NCBI GenBank assembly: GCA_900315265.1
Contig: OMYN01000007.1
Span: 40,554-104,553 of the forward strand
Direction: 5' to 3'
From: an uncultured Eubacteriales bacterium
Lineage (GTDB): Bacteria > Bacillota > Clostridia > Lachnospirales > Bianqueaceae
DNA: 64,000 nt
This document shows, piece after piece, positions 16,446 through 25,288 of the stretch. The notes beneath the pieces are model-generated. The model had not been told where the DNA came from, ran no database searches, and was given only the letters and a program-made list of their open reading frames with translations. Each line of letters starts with the position of its first letter. Position 1 is the first letter of the stretch. The translations under genes were made by a program, and so were the position numbers.

Positions 16446-18809
16446 ATGAATAAGGCAAAACGTTTTCTTGCATTATTCCTGAGTCTGGCTCTCGTCGCAG
16501 GTATGCTGGCCGGCTGCTCTTCCAAGAGCAGTGAATCCAGCAGTGCTGGTACCGAATCCTCTGCAGCTGCGGAATCTTCCGCTGCAGAAGAGTCCAGCAA
16601 GACCGAAGCGTCAGAAGCTTCCGAAGCTTCCGAAGAGAGCACAGCCGCTCAGCCCAGCAGCGCTGCCGATACCATCGTTGCAACCACCGATCAGGGCCTG
16701 GAAGCAAAATTCTCTCCCTTCTTTGCTTCTTCAGTCGCTGATAACAATATCGTAGGAATGACCCAGCTGGGCCTTATGGGAACCGACCGCGTAGGCGATC
16801 CGGTCCTGAAAGGCATCGAAGGCGAGACTCGTTCCTACAACGGGACCGATTACACCTATTACGGTCCCGCCGATATCGAGCAGGTTCAGAATGATGACGG
16901 AAGCGTTGATTACAACATCACTCTTCGTGACGACCTTGTATTCTCCGACGGAGAGCCCGTCACCATCGATGACGTCATCTTCAGTATGTATGTTCTGTCC
17001 GATCCTACCTATGATGGATCTTCTACTCTGTACAGCCAGCCCATCGAAGGCATGGAAGAATACCGTCAGGGCATGACCACTCTGTCTGCTGCTATCGGCG
17101 AAGCAGGACGCGACAATACCGACTTCTCCAACTGGACCGAAGATCAGCAGAAAGCCTTTTGGGCAGCTGTTGATGACGGTGGTACCAAGTTCGCTCAGGA
17201 AATCGTTGATTACTGCGTTCAGGCCGGTTATGCAAAAGACAGCAATGACGTTGCTACCGCTGCTTCCGCCTGGGGCTACGACGGCCTTGCTGCTGATGCA
17301 ACGGCTACCGATTTCTTTGAAGCGATCATGGAAAATTACGGCTGGAACTTCTCTCAGGCAGAAGCCGAAACCGCAGGCACCGCTCTTTCCGACCTGATCC
17401 CCGCAGATGTATACGCATACTCTACTCAGGGTGTTAAGATCGGCGAAGGCGCTGATTATATTTCCGGTATCAAAAAGACCGGCGATTACACCATGACCGT
17501 TACTACCACCGAAGTTTCCGCTCCTATGATCTATCAGCTGGGAATTTCCATCGCTCCTCTTCACTATTACGGTGATGCGAGCCAGTATGATTATGATGCT
17601 CATCAGTTCGGCTTCCCCAAAGGCGACCTGTCTTCCGTACGTGCGAAGACTTCTTCTCCTCTTGGCGCCGGTCCTTATGTATTCAACAACTACAGCAATC
17701 GTGTCGTATACATGGACGCAAACCCCAAATATTATAAAGGCGAACCCAAGACCGCCCATCTGAACTTCATCGAGACGGCTGAAGACGATAAGACCAGTTC
17801 GATCCAGGCAGGAACGGCCGATATCGCGGATCCTTCCTTCAGTATCGATGTTGATAAGATGATCGCTGAGTACAACTCCAACGGTACCGATACCGGTGAC
17901 GTCATCACCACCAAACTGTATGACTACCTTGGCTACGGTTACATCGGAATCAGCGCAGACCGTGTTGACGTCGGCGGAGATCCTTCTTCCGATGCTTCAA
18001 AGAATCTGCGTAAGGCATTCGCTACGATCTTCTCCGTATACCGCGACGAGTCCATCGACTCTTACTACGGGGATACCGCTTCGATCATCAACTACCCGAT
18101 CAGCAGCACTTCCTGGGCTGCTCCTCAGGTTACCGACGACGGTTATCAGGTGGCTTACTCCGTTGATGTGAACGGTCAGCCTATCTACACCGAAGGAATG
18201 AAAGCAGAAGATAAATATGCAGCAGCCCTTCAGGCAGCGCTTGGATTCTTCGAGGCTGCCGGCTATACTGTTGAAGACGGAAAAGTAACGGCTGCTCCGG
18301 AAGGTGCTTCCCTGTCCTATCAGATCGATATCGGCGGTTCCGGTACTGGTGATCATCCTGACTTCCTGCTTCTGAAGAACGCTTCCGAGGCTTTGAAGAC
18401 GATCGGTATCACTCTTCAGGTAAATGACCTGGCTAATGCAAGTGATCTGTTCGCTGCTTATCAAACCGATGCTATCGATATGTGGGTAGCCGCTTGGGGC
18501 GCAGGCATCGATCCTGATATGTATCAGCTGTATCACAGTCAGGGCTCGACCAACTATTATAAGATCAACGATCCGGATCTGGATGAGCTGATCGTAGCCG
18601 GCCGTCAGTCTCTTGATCATGAGTACAGAAAAGGCCTTTACACGGCAGCCATGAATATCATTCTGGACTGGGGTGTTGAGGTTCCTGTATATCAGCGTTC
18701 TGAGTGCTATATTTTCTCTACGCAGCGTATCAATATCGATTCTCTGACTCCTGACATGACTCCTTACTGGAGCTGGATGACTGAAGTCGAAAAAATCGAA
18801 CTTAACTGA
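16446..18809 (+). CDS. Large substrate-binding lipoprotein of second ABC importer, family 5
   Basis: Membrane-anchored solute-binding protein for the importer encoded at 19050-23922. The signal peptide ends in a lipobox (LAGCSSK), followed by a Ser/Glu/Ala-rich linker to about residue 80. The family 5 core includes [20 protein letters not shown]. At 787 residues it is well above the usual 500-600. Much of the excess lies at about residues 200-330, just after the first core segment, in Asp/Ala-rich sequence not typical of DppA. I chose ATG 16446 because GGAGG lies just before it. A terminator and a second long hairpin follow. Peptides are the default substrate guess, not shown. Confidence 0.92.
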   Translation: MNKAKRFLALFLSLALVAGMLAGCSSKSSESSSAGTESSAAAESSAAEESSKTEASEASEASEESTAAQPSSAADTIVATTDQGLEAKFSPFFASSVADNNIVGMTQLGLMGTDRVGDPVLKGIEGETRSYNGTDYTYYGPADIEQVQNDDGSVDYNITLRDDLVFSDGEPVTIDDVIFSMYVLSDPTYDGSSTLYSQPIEGMEEYRQGMTTLSAAIGEAGRDNTDFSNWTEDQQKAFWAAVDDGGTKFAQEIVDYCVQAGYAKDSNDVATAASAWGYDGLAADATATDFFEAIMENYGWNFSQAEAETAGTALSDLIPADVYAYSTQGVKIGEGADYISGIKKTGDYTMTVTTTEVSAPMIYQLGISIAPLHYYGDASQYDYDAHQFGFPKGDLSSVRAKTSSPLGAGPYVFNNYSNRVVYMDANPKYYKGEPKTAHLNFIETAEDDKTSSIQAGTADIADPSFSIDVDKMIAEYNSNGTDTGDVITTKLYDYLGYGYIGISADRVDVGGDPSSDASKNLRKAFATIFSVYRDESIDSYYGDTASIINYPISSTSWAAPQVTDDGYQVAYSVDVNGQPIYTEGMKAEDKYAAALQAALGFFEAAGYTVEDGKVTAAPEGASLSYQIDIGGSGTGDHPDFLLLKNASEALKTIGITLQVNDLANASDLFAAYQTDAIDMWVAAWGAGIDPDMYQLYHSQGSTNYYKINDPDLDELIVAGRQSLDHEYRKGLYTAAMNIILDWGVEVPVYQRSECYIFSTQRINIDSLTPDMTPYWSWMTEVEKIELN

Positions 18810-18835
18810 TCCGTTCTTAAAACTGACTACGAAGG

Positions 18836-18870
18836 CGAGCCGCCCCTTCCCAAAGAAGCGGCTCGTCTTT
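18836..18870 (+). terminator. Rho-independent terminator after the binding-protein gene
   Basis: CGAGCCGC (18836-18843) pairs with GCGGCTCG (18858-18865), followed by a T-rich tract. Read-through past it would be needed for the downstream permease genes unless they have their own promoter. Confidence 0.83.
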
Positions 18871-18888
18871 CTTTCATTCATATGGTAT

Positions 18889-18956
18889 GGAATTTTTCTT
18901 TATACATAAACTCTGGGGCTCTTTAGCCTCAAAGTTTATGTATGAAGAAAAATTTC
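18889..18956 (+). repeat. Long imperfect inverted repeat in the SBP-permease gap
   Basis: About 25 bases starting GGAATTTTTCTT pair with the far arm ending AAGAAAAATTTCC, with one mismatch and one extra base, around a short GC-containing top. It follows the terminator at 18836-18870. It may stabilise the 3' end of the abundant binding-protein mRNA, tune read-through, or be a small repeat element; the sequence alone does not decide. Confidence 0.6.
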
Positions 18957-19049
18957 CGCGGTATAAGCTGTTAAAGGTCATCCGGTGAAACGGAGAACCG
19001 GATAGACAGCAGTCCGTGTCTCTTCATAAAAATCCAAAGGAGCAGAGCA

Positions 19050-20036
19050 ATGAGGAAGTACATCCTGAAACGACTGGGAATCTCAGTGATCATTCTGCTG
19101 TGTGTAACATTTGTTATCTACGCACTGATCCGTTCTCTTCCCAGCTCTTATGTAGAAAACATGGCTATGCAGCTGTCTGCAGCGCCAGGCGCGAAACCTT
19201 ATCAGGAATGGGTCGATCAGCTGAATAAACAGTATGGTCTGGATAAAAATATCCTGATGGGGTATCTGACTTGGTTCAAGGACGCTGTGCGCGGTCATTT
19301 CGGCGACAGCTGGAGATGGAATATGCCGGTAGTGGCCAAATTCAAATCCGTTATCAGCCTGTCCTTTATTTTAGGTGTCATTTCTTTCCTGCTGGAAATG
19401 TTTATCGCTATCCCTCTGGGTATCGTAGCGGCAACGAAACAGTATTCCCGCACCGATTATATTATTTCCGCCATCGCTTTAGTCGGTATTTCTCTTCCGT
19501 CCTTCTTCTTCGCGGAGCTATTGAAACTGCTGTTCAGCGTCAAGTTGGGCTGGTTCGACTTATATGGTTATGTCGGACGGGACTATGCGACTTTGAGTGC
19601 TGCCGGAAAGTTCTTTGATAAAGTAAAACATCTGGTACTGCCGGTGCTGACACTGACCATTATCTCGATCGGCGGGCTGATGCGGTACACCCGTACCAAC
19701 ATGCTGGAAGTGTTGAATGCGGACTACATCCGTACCGCGCGCGCCAAAGGCCTTTCGGAGCATAAAGTTATTTATAAGCATGCTTTTCGCAACACCCTGA
19801 TCCCTCTGGTCACCATCATAGGCGGCAGCCTTCCCGGCTTGTTTTCCGGTGCCCTGATCACAGAGACCCTGTTCTCGCTGCCGGGTATCGGATATACTTC
19901 CTATCAGTCTATGGTCGCAGGCGATATCCCCTTCTCAATGTTTTATATGACCTTTATGGCAGTCCTGACCTTACTGGGCAACCTCCTGTCGGATGTTCTG
20001 TACGCAGTCGTTGACCCGCGGGTCCGTTATTCATAA
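19050..20036 (+). CDS. ABC importer permease, DppB type (second importer)
   Basis: Inner-membrane permease with six predicted helices. The N-terminus (MRKYILKRLGISVIILLCVT) and C-terminal LFSLPGIGYTSYQSMVAGD are typical DppB. The EAA loop is LNADYIRTARAKGLSEHKVI. Length 328 residues is normal. The start follows AAAGGAG. It lies 15 bp upstream of the enlarged partner permease. Confidence 0.92.
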   Translation: MRKYILKRLGISVIILLCVTFVIYALIRSLPSSYVENMAMQLSAAPGAKPYQEWVDQLNKQYGLDKNILMGYLTWFKDAVRGHFGDSWRWNMPVVAKFKSVISLSFILGVISFLLEMFIAIPLGIVAATKQYSRTDYIISAIALVGISLPSFFFAELLKLLFSVKLGWFDLYGYVGRDYATLSAAGKFFDKVKHLVLPVLTLTIISIGGLMRYTRTNMLEVLNADYIRTARAKGLSEHKVIYKHAFRNTLIPLVTIIGGSLPGLFSGALITETLFSLPGIGYTSYQSMVAGDIPFSMFYMTFMAVLTLLGNLLSDVLYAVVDPRVRYS

Positions 20037-20051
20037 GGAGGGAGGAAGAAA

Positions 20052-21626
20052 ATGGCTGATAATACAAAAGAAACCCAAAAGGATACCGTTGTGGAAACAG
20101 ACACGGAAAACAAAAAGCCTGAGTACTCTCTGAATGATGACCGCCGTGTCAAGACGCTGTCTCCGGGTATGCTGGTCTTAAAACGCTTTATGCGGAATAG
20201 GCTGGCCGTTGTGGGACTGATCATGCTGGCTGTTATGTTTATTTTCAGCTTTGTAGGAGGTCTGGTGACTCCTTACCGCCAGGATCAGCAGTTCTATACG
20301 TATACCAAGATGGAAAAGGAATACGTGGCGGTAACCCAAAATAAGGATCTTCGCTATATCGTAGCGGAGGGGCAGACTTTCGGACCGATCGTACAGGCAC
20401 AGGTCATTTTGGCTATCAAGACCAATAAAAGTGAATTTTCCTATAAAGATAATACCTATCAGCTGACCAAGGATACCGATGATATCTATACGGTTTCTCA
20501 GGGAGATACCATCGTTGCCATGGCTGTGCGCGATATCATCAATCCAGCTGACGGCGTCCAGGAGTCTTCACTTACTTTCGATTTCAAGCGGGCTGCCTTG
20601 CTGGCCTATGCGGCAGGGGAGACTTCCTTTGAGGCTGACGGAAACAGTTATCAGATCGATCAGGGTGGCAACATCCTGGCTGACGGTAAGCAGACGGCTT
20701 TTATTTCCCGTTTTGTCGTACAGTCGAAAGACAACGGCGTCAAGGTATCCGAACGGTTTCGTACCGAACTGGAAGAAGCCATCAATCAGGATGTAACCGA
20801 ATTCAACTTCACAGACGATGGCGAAGAATATACGTATACCATTACGTACGCACCTGCTTCCAATACCTGGTCGGTCAAACAGGAAAAAGACACCTATGTT
20901 TACGACGCCTACCATGCTCCTACCTGGGCACATCCTTTAGGGACCGATAAAAGCGGCATGGACGTGCTGACGCGTCTGATGTACGGCGGCCGTGTATCAC
21001 TGATGATCGGTTTTATCGTTGTCTTCATTGAGATCGGCCTGGGGGTTATCTTCGGAGGTCTGGCCGGTTATTTCGGCGGCTGGGTCGATAACCTGATCAT
21101 GCGTATCGTGGATATTTTCTACTGCATCCCTTCGACTCCTTTGATCATCATTCTGGGCTCCGCCATGGACGGCATGCAGGTCGATCCGCAGATCCGTATG
21201 ATCTATCTGATGCTTCTTTTAGGTTTCCTGGGATGGCCCGGTATCGCCCGTCTTGTCCGCGGGCAGATCCTGTACCTAAGGGAACAGGAATTCATGACGG
21301 CCACGGAGGCGACCGGTGTTCGTGTATCCCGCCGCATCTTCCGTCATCTGGTCCCCAATGTTATCCCTCAGCTGATCGTTGACGCGACCCTGTCGTTAGG
21401 CGGCACGATCCTGACGGAAGCTACCCTTTCTTTCCTGGGCCTGGGCGTTAAATTCCCCTTCGCTTCCTGGGGCAATATTATCAACGATGCCAATAACACC
21501 TTTGTTATGACCCATTATTGGTTTATATGGATACCGGCCGGTGTCTGCCTGCTGGTAACGGTGCTTGGCTTCAACTTTGTGGGTGATGGTCTTCGCGATG
21601 CGTTTGACCCGAGAATGAAACGGTAA
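20052..21626 (+). CDS. ABC importer permease, DppC type with large extra domain
   Basis: Second permease of this importer. It has a charged cytoplasmic N-terminus (about 45 residues), a first membrane helix at about 52-72, then a region of about 210 residues (roughly 75-290) absent from ordinary DppC. After this come the conserved HPLGTDKSGMDVLTRLMYG segment and five helices with the EAA loop LREQEFMTATEATGVRVSR. By topology the extra region is extracytoplasmic. It is rich in beta-type sequence with Thr, Tyr and Asp and looks like a duplicated small domain. Total 524 residues against about 300 usual. It may contact the oversized binding protein (inference). Confidence 0.9.
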   Translation: MADNTKETQKDTVVETDTENKKPEYSLNDDRRVKTLSPGMLVLKRFMRNRLAVVGLIMLAVMFIFSFVGGLVTPYRQDQQFYTYTKMEKEYVAVTQNKDLRYIVAEGQTFGPIVQAQVILAIKTNKSEFSYKDNTYQLTKDTDDIYTVSQGDTIVAMAVRDIINPADGVQESSLTFDFKRAALLAYAAGETSFEADGNSYQIDQGGNILADGKQTAFISRFVVQSKDNGVKVSERFRTELEEAINQDVTEFNFTDDGEEYTYTITYAPASNTWSVKQEKDTYVYDAYHAPTWAHPLGTDKSGMDVLTRLMYGGRVSLMIGFIVVFIEIGLGVIFGGLAGYFGGWVDNLIMRIVDIFYCIPSTPLIIILGSAMDGMQVDPQIRMIYLMLLLGFLGWPGIARLVRGQILYLREQEFMTATEATGVRVSRRIFRHLVPNVIPQLIVDATLSLGGTILTEATLSFLGLGVKFPFASWGNIINDANNTFVMTHYWFIWIPAGVCLLVTVLGFNFVGDGLRDAFDPRMKR

Positions 21627-21640
21627 AGGAGAGAACATCC

Positions 21641-22897
21641 ATGGCAAAGAAAAAAGATGATGGCTTCCTTTCCGCCAAAGAAAGCCGTAAGATTTCCAGA
21701 GAAAACCGCAAGATCACGGATAAGCTGGAAAAAGAACGCAAGCGTAAAAACGTAAAAGAGTCGGAATATACGACCGTTATGAAGGACTCCAACAACGCGG
21801 TCGAGTTCGATAATCTGCATACCTATTTCTTTACCGATACCGGTACCGTCAAATCGGTGGACGGCGTTACGTTTGAAGTGCCCGCCGGTAAAACGGTCGG
21901 CGTCGTTGGCGAGTCCGGATGCGGCAAGTCCGTAACCAGTCTATCCCTGATGCAGCTTCTGCAGCGCCCTCAAGGCCAGGTCGTTGAAGGCGAGATCCGT
22001 CTCAATATGGGTGACGGCAAAGCTTATAACATTACCAAAGCACCGGAAAATGTCATGCAGCATCTGCGCGGCAATTATATGTCCATGATTTTCCAGGAGC
22101 CGATGACTTCTTTAAATCCGGTCTTTCGGATCGGCTATCAGATCAATGAGGTCATTGAGCTGCATACCGGCAAAGGTAAAAATAAAGAAGAGGTCAAAGA
22201 ACGTACGATCCAGCTTCTGGATATGGTTGGCATTGCCAATGCCGCCGGCGTATATGATATGTACCCTCACGAGCTGTCGGGCGGTATGCGCCAGCGTGTT
22301 ATGATCGCCATGGCTCTTGCCTGCAATCCTAAGATCATTATTGCCGATGAGCCGACGACAGCGCTGGACGTTACCATCCAGGCGCAGATCCTGGATCTTC
22401 TCCGTAATCTGAAAGATAAAATGAACTCTTCCATCATGCTGATTACTCACGATCTGGGTGTTATTGCCGAGATGGCGGATTATGTCGTTGTAATGTATTC
22501 AGGCCGTATCGTCGAAAAAGGAACTTCCGAGGATATTTTCCATCATCCCGCTCATCCTTATACCATCGGTCTGATGGACTCCCTGCCGGTCCTTAACCAC
22601 AACGGGACCCGTCTGTATTCGATCCCGGGCAAGGTACCCAACCCGATCAACATGCCCAACTACTGCTATTTCCGCGACCGCTGCAACCAGCGTATCCAGG
22701 GAACCTGCGACGGACCGTATCCGGAGGAAATTTCGATCAGCGCTACCCATAAAGTAAGCTGTTATCATTACTGCGAGGCAGATCAACTTCGCAAAGCAGG
22801 ACAGGAAGAGGCAGCACGGCTGAAATTTGAAGAAGAGTTGAAACTGGTTCAGAAATCCGACGGTATTCAGAGCGCTCTTCGCGGAAAGGAGGACTAA
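21641..22897 (+). CDS. ABC importer ATPase, DppD type (second importer)
   Basis: Cytoplasmic ATPase of the importer. A highly charged Lys/Glu/Arg extension of about 45 residues precedes the ABC domain and is unusual for DppD. Walker A is [14 protein letters not shown], the signature [15 protein letters not shown], Walker [13 protein letters not shown] and the switch His is in LITHDLG. The C-terminal Cys-containing oligopeptide extension is present ([15 protein letters not shown]). The stop is 2 bp from the next gene start. Confidence 0.92.
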   Translation: MAKKKDDGFLSAKESRKISRENRKITDKLEKERKRKNVKESEYTTVMKDSNNAVEFDNLHTYFFTDTGTVKSVDGVTFEVPAGKTVGVVGESGCGKSVTSLSLMQLLQRPQGQVVEGEIRLNMGDGKAYNITKAPENVMQHLRGNYMSMIFQEPMTSLNPVFRIGYQINEVIELHTGKGKNKEEVKERTIQLLDMVGIANAAGVYDMYPHELSGGMRQRVMIAMALACNPKIIIADEPTTALDVTIQAQILDLLRNLKDKMNSSIMLITHDLGVIAEMADYVVVMYSGRIVEKGTSEDIFHHPAHPYTIGLMDSLPVLNHNGTRLYSIPGKVPNPINMPNYCYFRDRCNQRIQGTCDGPYPEEISISATHKVSCYHYCEADQLRKAGQEEAARLKFEEELKLVQKSDGIQSALRGKED

Positions 22898-22899
22898 GA

Positions 22900-23922
22900 A
22901 TGGCCAAACAGATTGTAGATGATTTTACTCCGGTGACCTATGATCCTCAGTACATTCTTATGGTCAACAACCTGAAGAAGTATTTCCCGATCAAGGCAGG
23001 CGCCATTTCTCATACGGTTGGCTATGTCAAAGCTGTCGACGGCGTTACCTTCAACTTGAAGCGCGGCCAGACCATGGGCCTGGTAGGCGAGTCCGGCTGC
23101 GGAAAAACCACGACCGGCCGTACCATCCTGCGCCTGTATAAAGAGCAGAAAACGGGAGGCCAGGTCCTTTTCAACGGAGAAGAAGTGTATGATATGGACC
23201 GGAAAAAACTGCGTCAAATGCGTACCAAGATGCAGATCATCTTTCAGGATCCCTTTTCCAGCCTGTCTCCCCGTCTTCCCGTAGGAGAGATCATCGGTGA
23301 GGGCGTTAAGGAACATAATCTGGTTCCGAAGGATGAGTATGAAGATTACCTGGAAACCATCATGGAGGAATGCGGACTTCCTGCTTATTACAAGCCCCGC
23401 TATCCTCATGAGTTTTCCGGCGGCCAGAGACAGCGTATCTGCATTGCGCGGGCACTGGCGCTGAATCCGGAATTCGTTGTCTGCGATGAGCCGGTATCCG
23501 CGCTGGATGTATCCATTCAGGCGCAGATCATTAACCTTCTTCATGATCTGCAGGAAAAACATAACCTTACTTATTTGTTCATTTCCCATGACCTTTCCGT
23601 AGTTGAGTATATCAGCGATGTAGTAGGCGTCATGTACCTGGGAAGTTTGGTGGAGTATGGTACCAAACGGGAGATCTTCGACCATCCGGTGCATCCCTAT
23701 ACGAAAGCACTGTTTTCTGCCATCCCTATTCCGGATCCGGACCGTAAGATGAACCGGATCGTTCTGGAAGGAAGCATTCCCTCTCCGGCCAATCCGCCGT
23801 CCGGATGCAAATTCCACACCCGCTGTCCTTATGCCACCGAGCGCTGCAAGACGGAGGTTCCCAAGCAGGTGGAGATCGAACCTGGTCATCTGGTTTCCTG
23901 TCATGAATGGCAAAAGATGTAA
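22900..23922 (+). CDS. ABC importer ATPase, DppF type (second importer)
   Basis: Partner ATPase. Walker A is GESGCGKTTTGRTIL, the signature FSGGQRQRICIARAL, Walker B VVCDEPVSALDVS and the switch His is in FISHDLS. The C-terminus has the Cys set CKFHTRCPYATERC. The start follows AAGGAGG located inside the end of the previous gene. Length 340 residues is standard. Confidence 0.93.
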   Translation: MAKQIVDDFTPVTYDPQYILMVNNLKKYFPIKAGAISHTVGYVKAVDGVTFNLKRGQTMGLVGESGCGKTTTGRTILRLYKEQKTGGQVLFNGEEVYDMDRKKLRQMRTKMQIIFQDPFSSLSPRLPVGEIIGEGVKEHNLVPKDEYEDYLETIMEECGLPAYYKPRYPHEFSGGQRQRICIARALALNPEFVVCDEPVSALDVSIQAQIINLLHDLQEKHNLTYLFISHDLSVVEYISDVVGVMYLGSLVEYGTKREIFDHPVHPYTKALFSAIPIPDPDRKMNRIVLEGSIPSPANPPSGCKFHTRCPYATERCKTEVPKQVEIEPGHLVSCHEWQKM

Positions 23923-23939
23923 ATAAAGAAAGGATCCGT

Positions 23940-24251
23940 ATGTCCAAAAAGAAGGACCGGGATTTTGAAGATGACGGCCGTGTCGTAGCGGATATGTCGG
24001 ATGTTCATCATCCCAGTTTTTTCGGCGTTTCCAACTGGATGCGCCTGAAAGAGGAAAAGGTGGGTAGGAAGCCGAAAAAGCATCCCGAACAAACCGATCC
24101 GGCCGCCCAGGATAACCGGGGGCTGGAGCCCATGTCCAAGGAAGATACCCGTCATTATGTGGGACAGGCTATGCTGGGAACGCTGGCCATCTGCGGTGTC
24201 TATATAGCAGGAGCCGCACTGGTGATCCTGCTGATCTTTCTGTTCTGGTGA
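23940..24251 (+). CDS. Small single-helix membrane protein ending the importer operon
   Basis: A 103-residue protein I do not recognise. Residues 1-70 are charged and predicted cytoplasmic; a single membrane helix occupies about residues 78-102 and runs to the C-terminus (ending LLIFLFW). ATG 23940 follows AAAGAAAGG; an upstream in-frame ATG at 23907 lies inside dppF and has no good ribosome binding site. It lies 17 nt after dppF and before the operon terminator, so it is co-transcribed and may be an accessory subunit of the importer (inference). Confidence 0.65.
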   Translation: MSKKKDRDFEDDGRVVADMSDVHHPSFFGVSNWMRLKEEKVGRKPKKHPEQTDPAAQDNRGLEPMSKEDTRHYVGQAMLGTLAICGVYIAGAALVILLIFLFW

Positions 24252-24270
24252 TGTTGATATGTCATAGTGA

Positions 24271-24334
24271 AAGGCCCTCCCTGTGTCGATTTATTTTCAG
24301 GAAAATAATGAGGACACAAGGCAGGGCCTTTTTT
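24271..24334 (+). terminator. Terminator of the second importer operon
   Basis: AAGGCCCT (24271-24278) pairs with AGGGCCTT (24323-24330). The inner CTGTGTC/GACACA segments extend the stem, and the hairpin is followed by a T-run. Confidence 0.88.
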
Positions 24335-24367
24335 AATATATACAGATGATCCGGACGCAGCCCATTT

Positions 24368-25120
24368 TCACACGTCCATAAATTCAATTAATTCGTTCTT
24401 ATACTTTGGGCTGATCGTAAAATAAGTATTTTCCAATCCTAATAAGGTAAATTGCCACCTTCCGTTGCGATGCCGCCAGAGGGTATTTATCAAATATTTA
24501 TTCACAACCAGACCGGACTGAACAGGTACAAGAGAAGTTATTTTTTGTGAATGCATAGAGGCTAATACTTCATAGAAAGGAACCGAATATTCACTTGAGG
24601 ACGTGCCATCTGTGAAAAAGATATGATATATATTATTTTTGCCGCGTTGAAAATATCGAATATCTCGAGTGAAATAGCTTAGTGAATTTTTCTTGAAACG
24701 AATAGGTTCTTTTGGAAAGACAAATTGCTCATCAAAAAAGATTATTTTCTCATCAGGTGTTCCGGCCAATAATCTATTGATATCGTTCATGAGGAGTGTC
24801 TGCGATTGATCGAATGTATAGAAGGATACTACATTTGGATGAAGCAGTGCTAATTTCTTTAGATGAATCATATTGCTAACAATGATCACGGGGAGGCTGC
24901 TGGGAATATAATCTAATATAAATAAAATATTTTGCCCTAGGACAGGGAAGGCAAGATCCATGACCAGCAGGTCAAAGGATATAGAATGCAGGGAAGAGAT
25001 AAAGGACGAAGGATTTGTGAAACTCGAAACAGAATAGGTACCTGCGTCATGAGAAAGAATAACGTTTCGAATCGTAACCAGATCCGAGTATGTTTCCAAA
25101 AGTACAGCGATATGTTTCAA
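24368..25120 (-). CDS. LytTR-family regulator with degenerate receiver
   Basis: A 250-residue regulator. The N-terminal half resembles a response-regulator receiver: a possible phospho-acceptor Asp lies in LLVMDLAFPV, but the expected Lys of the KPF motif is absent (FYTFDQSQ), so phosphorylation is doubtful. The C-terminal ~100 residues fit LytTR DNA-binding domains (SLSYFTRDIRYFQRGKN, then LVVNKYLINTLW). The start is TTG 25120, supported by AGGAG 7 nt upstream. No kinase gene is adjacent. It is transcribed away from the AT-rich cluster at 25289-31972 and shares its base composition, so it may control it. Confidence 0.75.
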   Translation of the reverse strand: MKHIAVLLETYSDLVTIRNVILSHDAGTYSVSSFTNPSSFISSLHSISFDLLVMDLAFPVLGQNILFILDYIPSSLPVIIVSNMIHLKKLALLHPNVVSFYTFDQSQTLLMNDINRLLAGTPDEKIIFFDEQFVFPKEPIRFKKNSLSYFTRDIRYFQRGKNNIYHIFFTDGTSSSEYSVPFYEVLASMHSQKITSLVPVQSGLVVNKYLINTLWRHRNGRWQFTLLGLENTYFTISPKYKNELIEFMDV

Positions 25121-25288
25121 CGTGTGACTCCTAAATAAGATATATACATTATATGCTTTCGAAAGGCAAAAAGGAATAAATTTAGTCTAATTTGTGGTTG
25201 CGCCACAGCTCGAATATTGAAAAAGAGAAAAAATCTTGTTAGCATGAATGTAAAGATTGTGTAAATGAACGAAAGAGAGCCAAAACTA

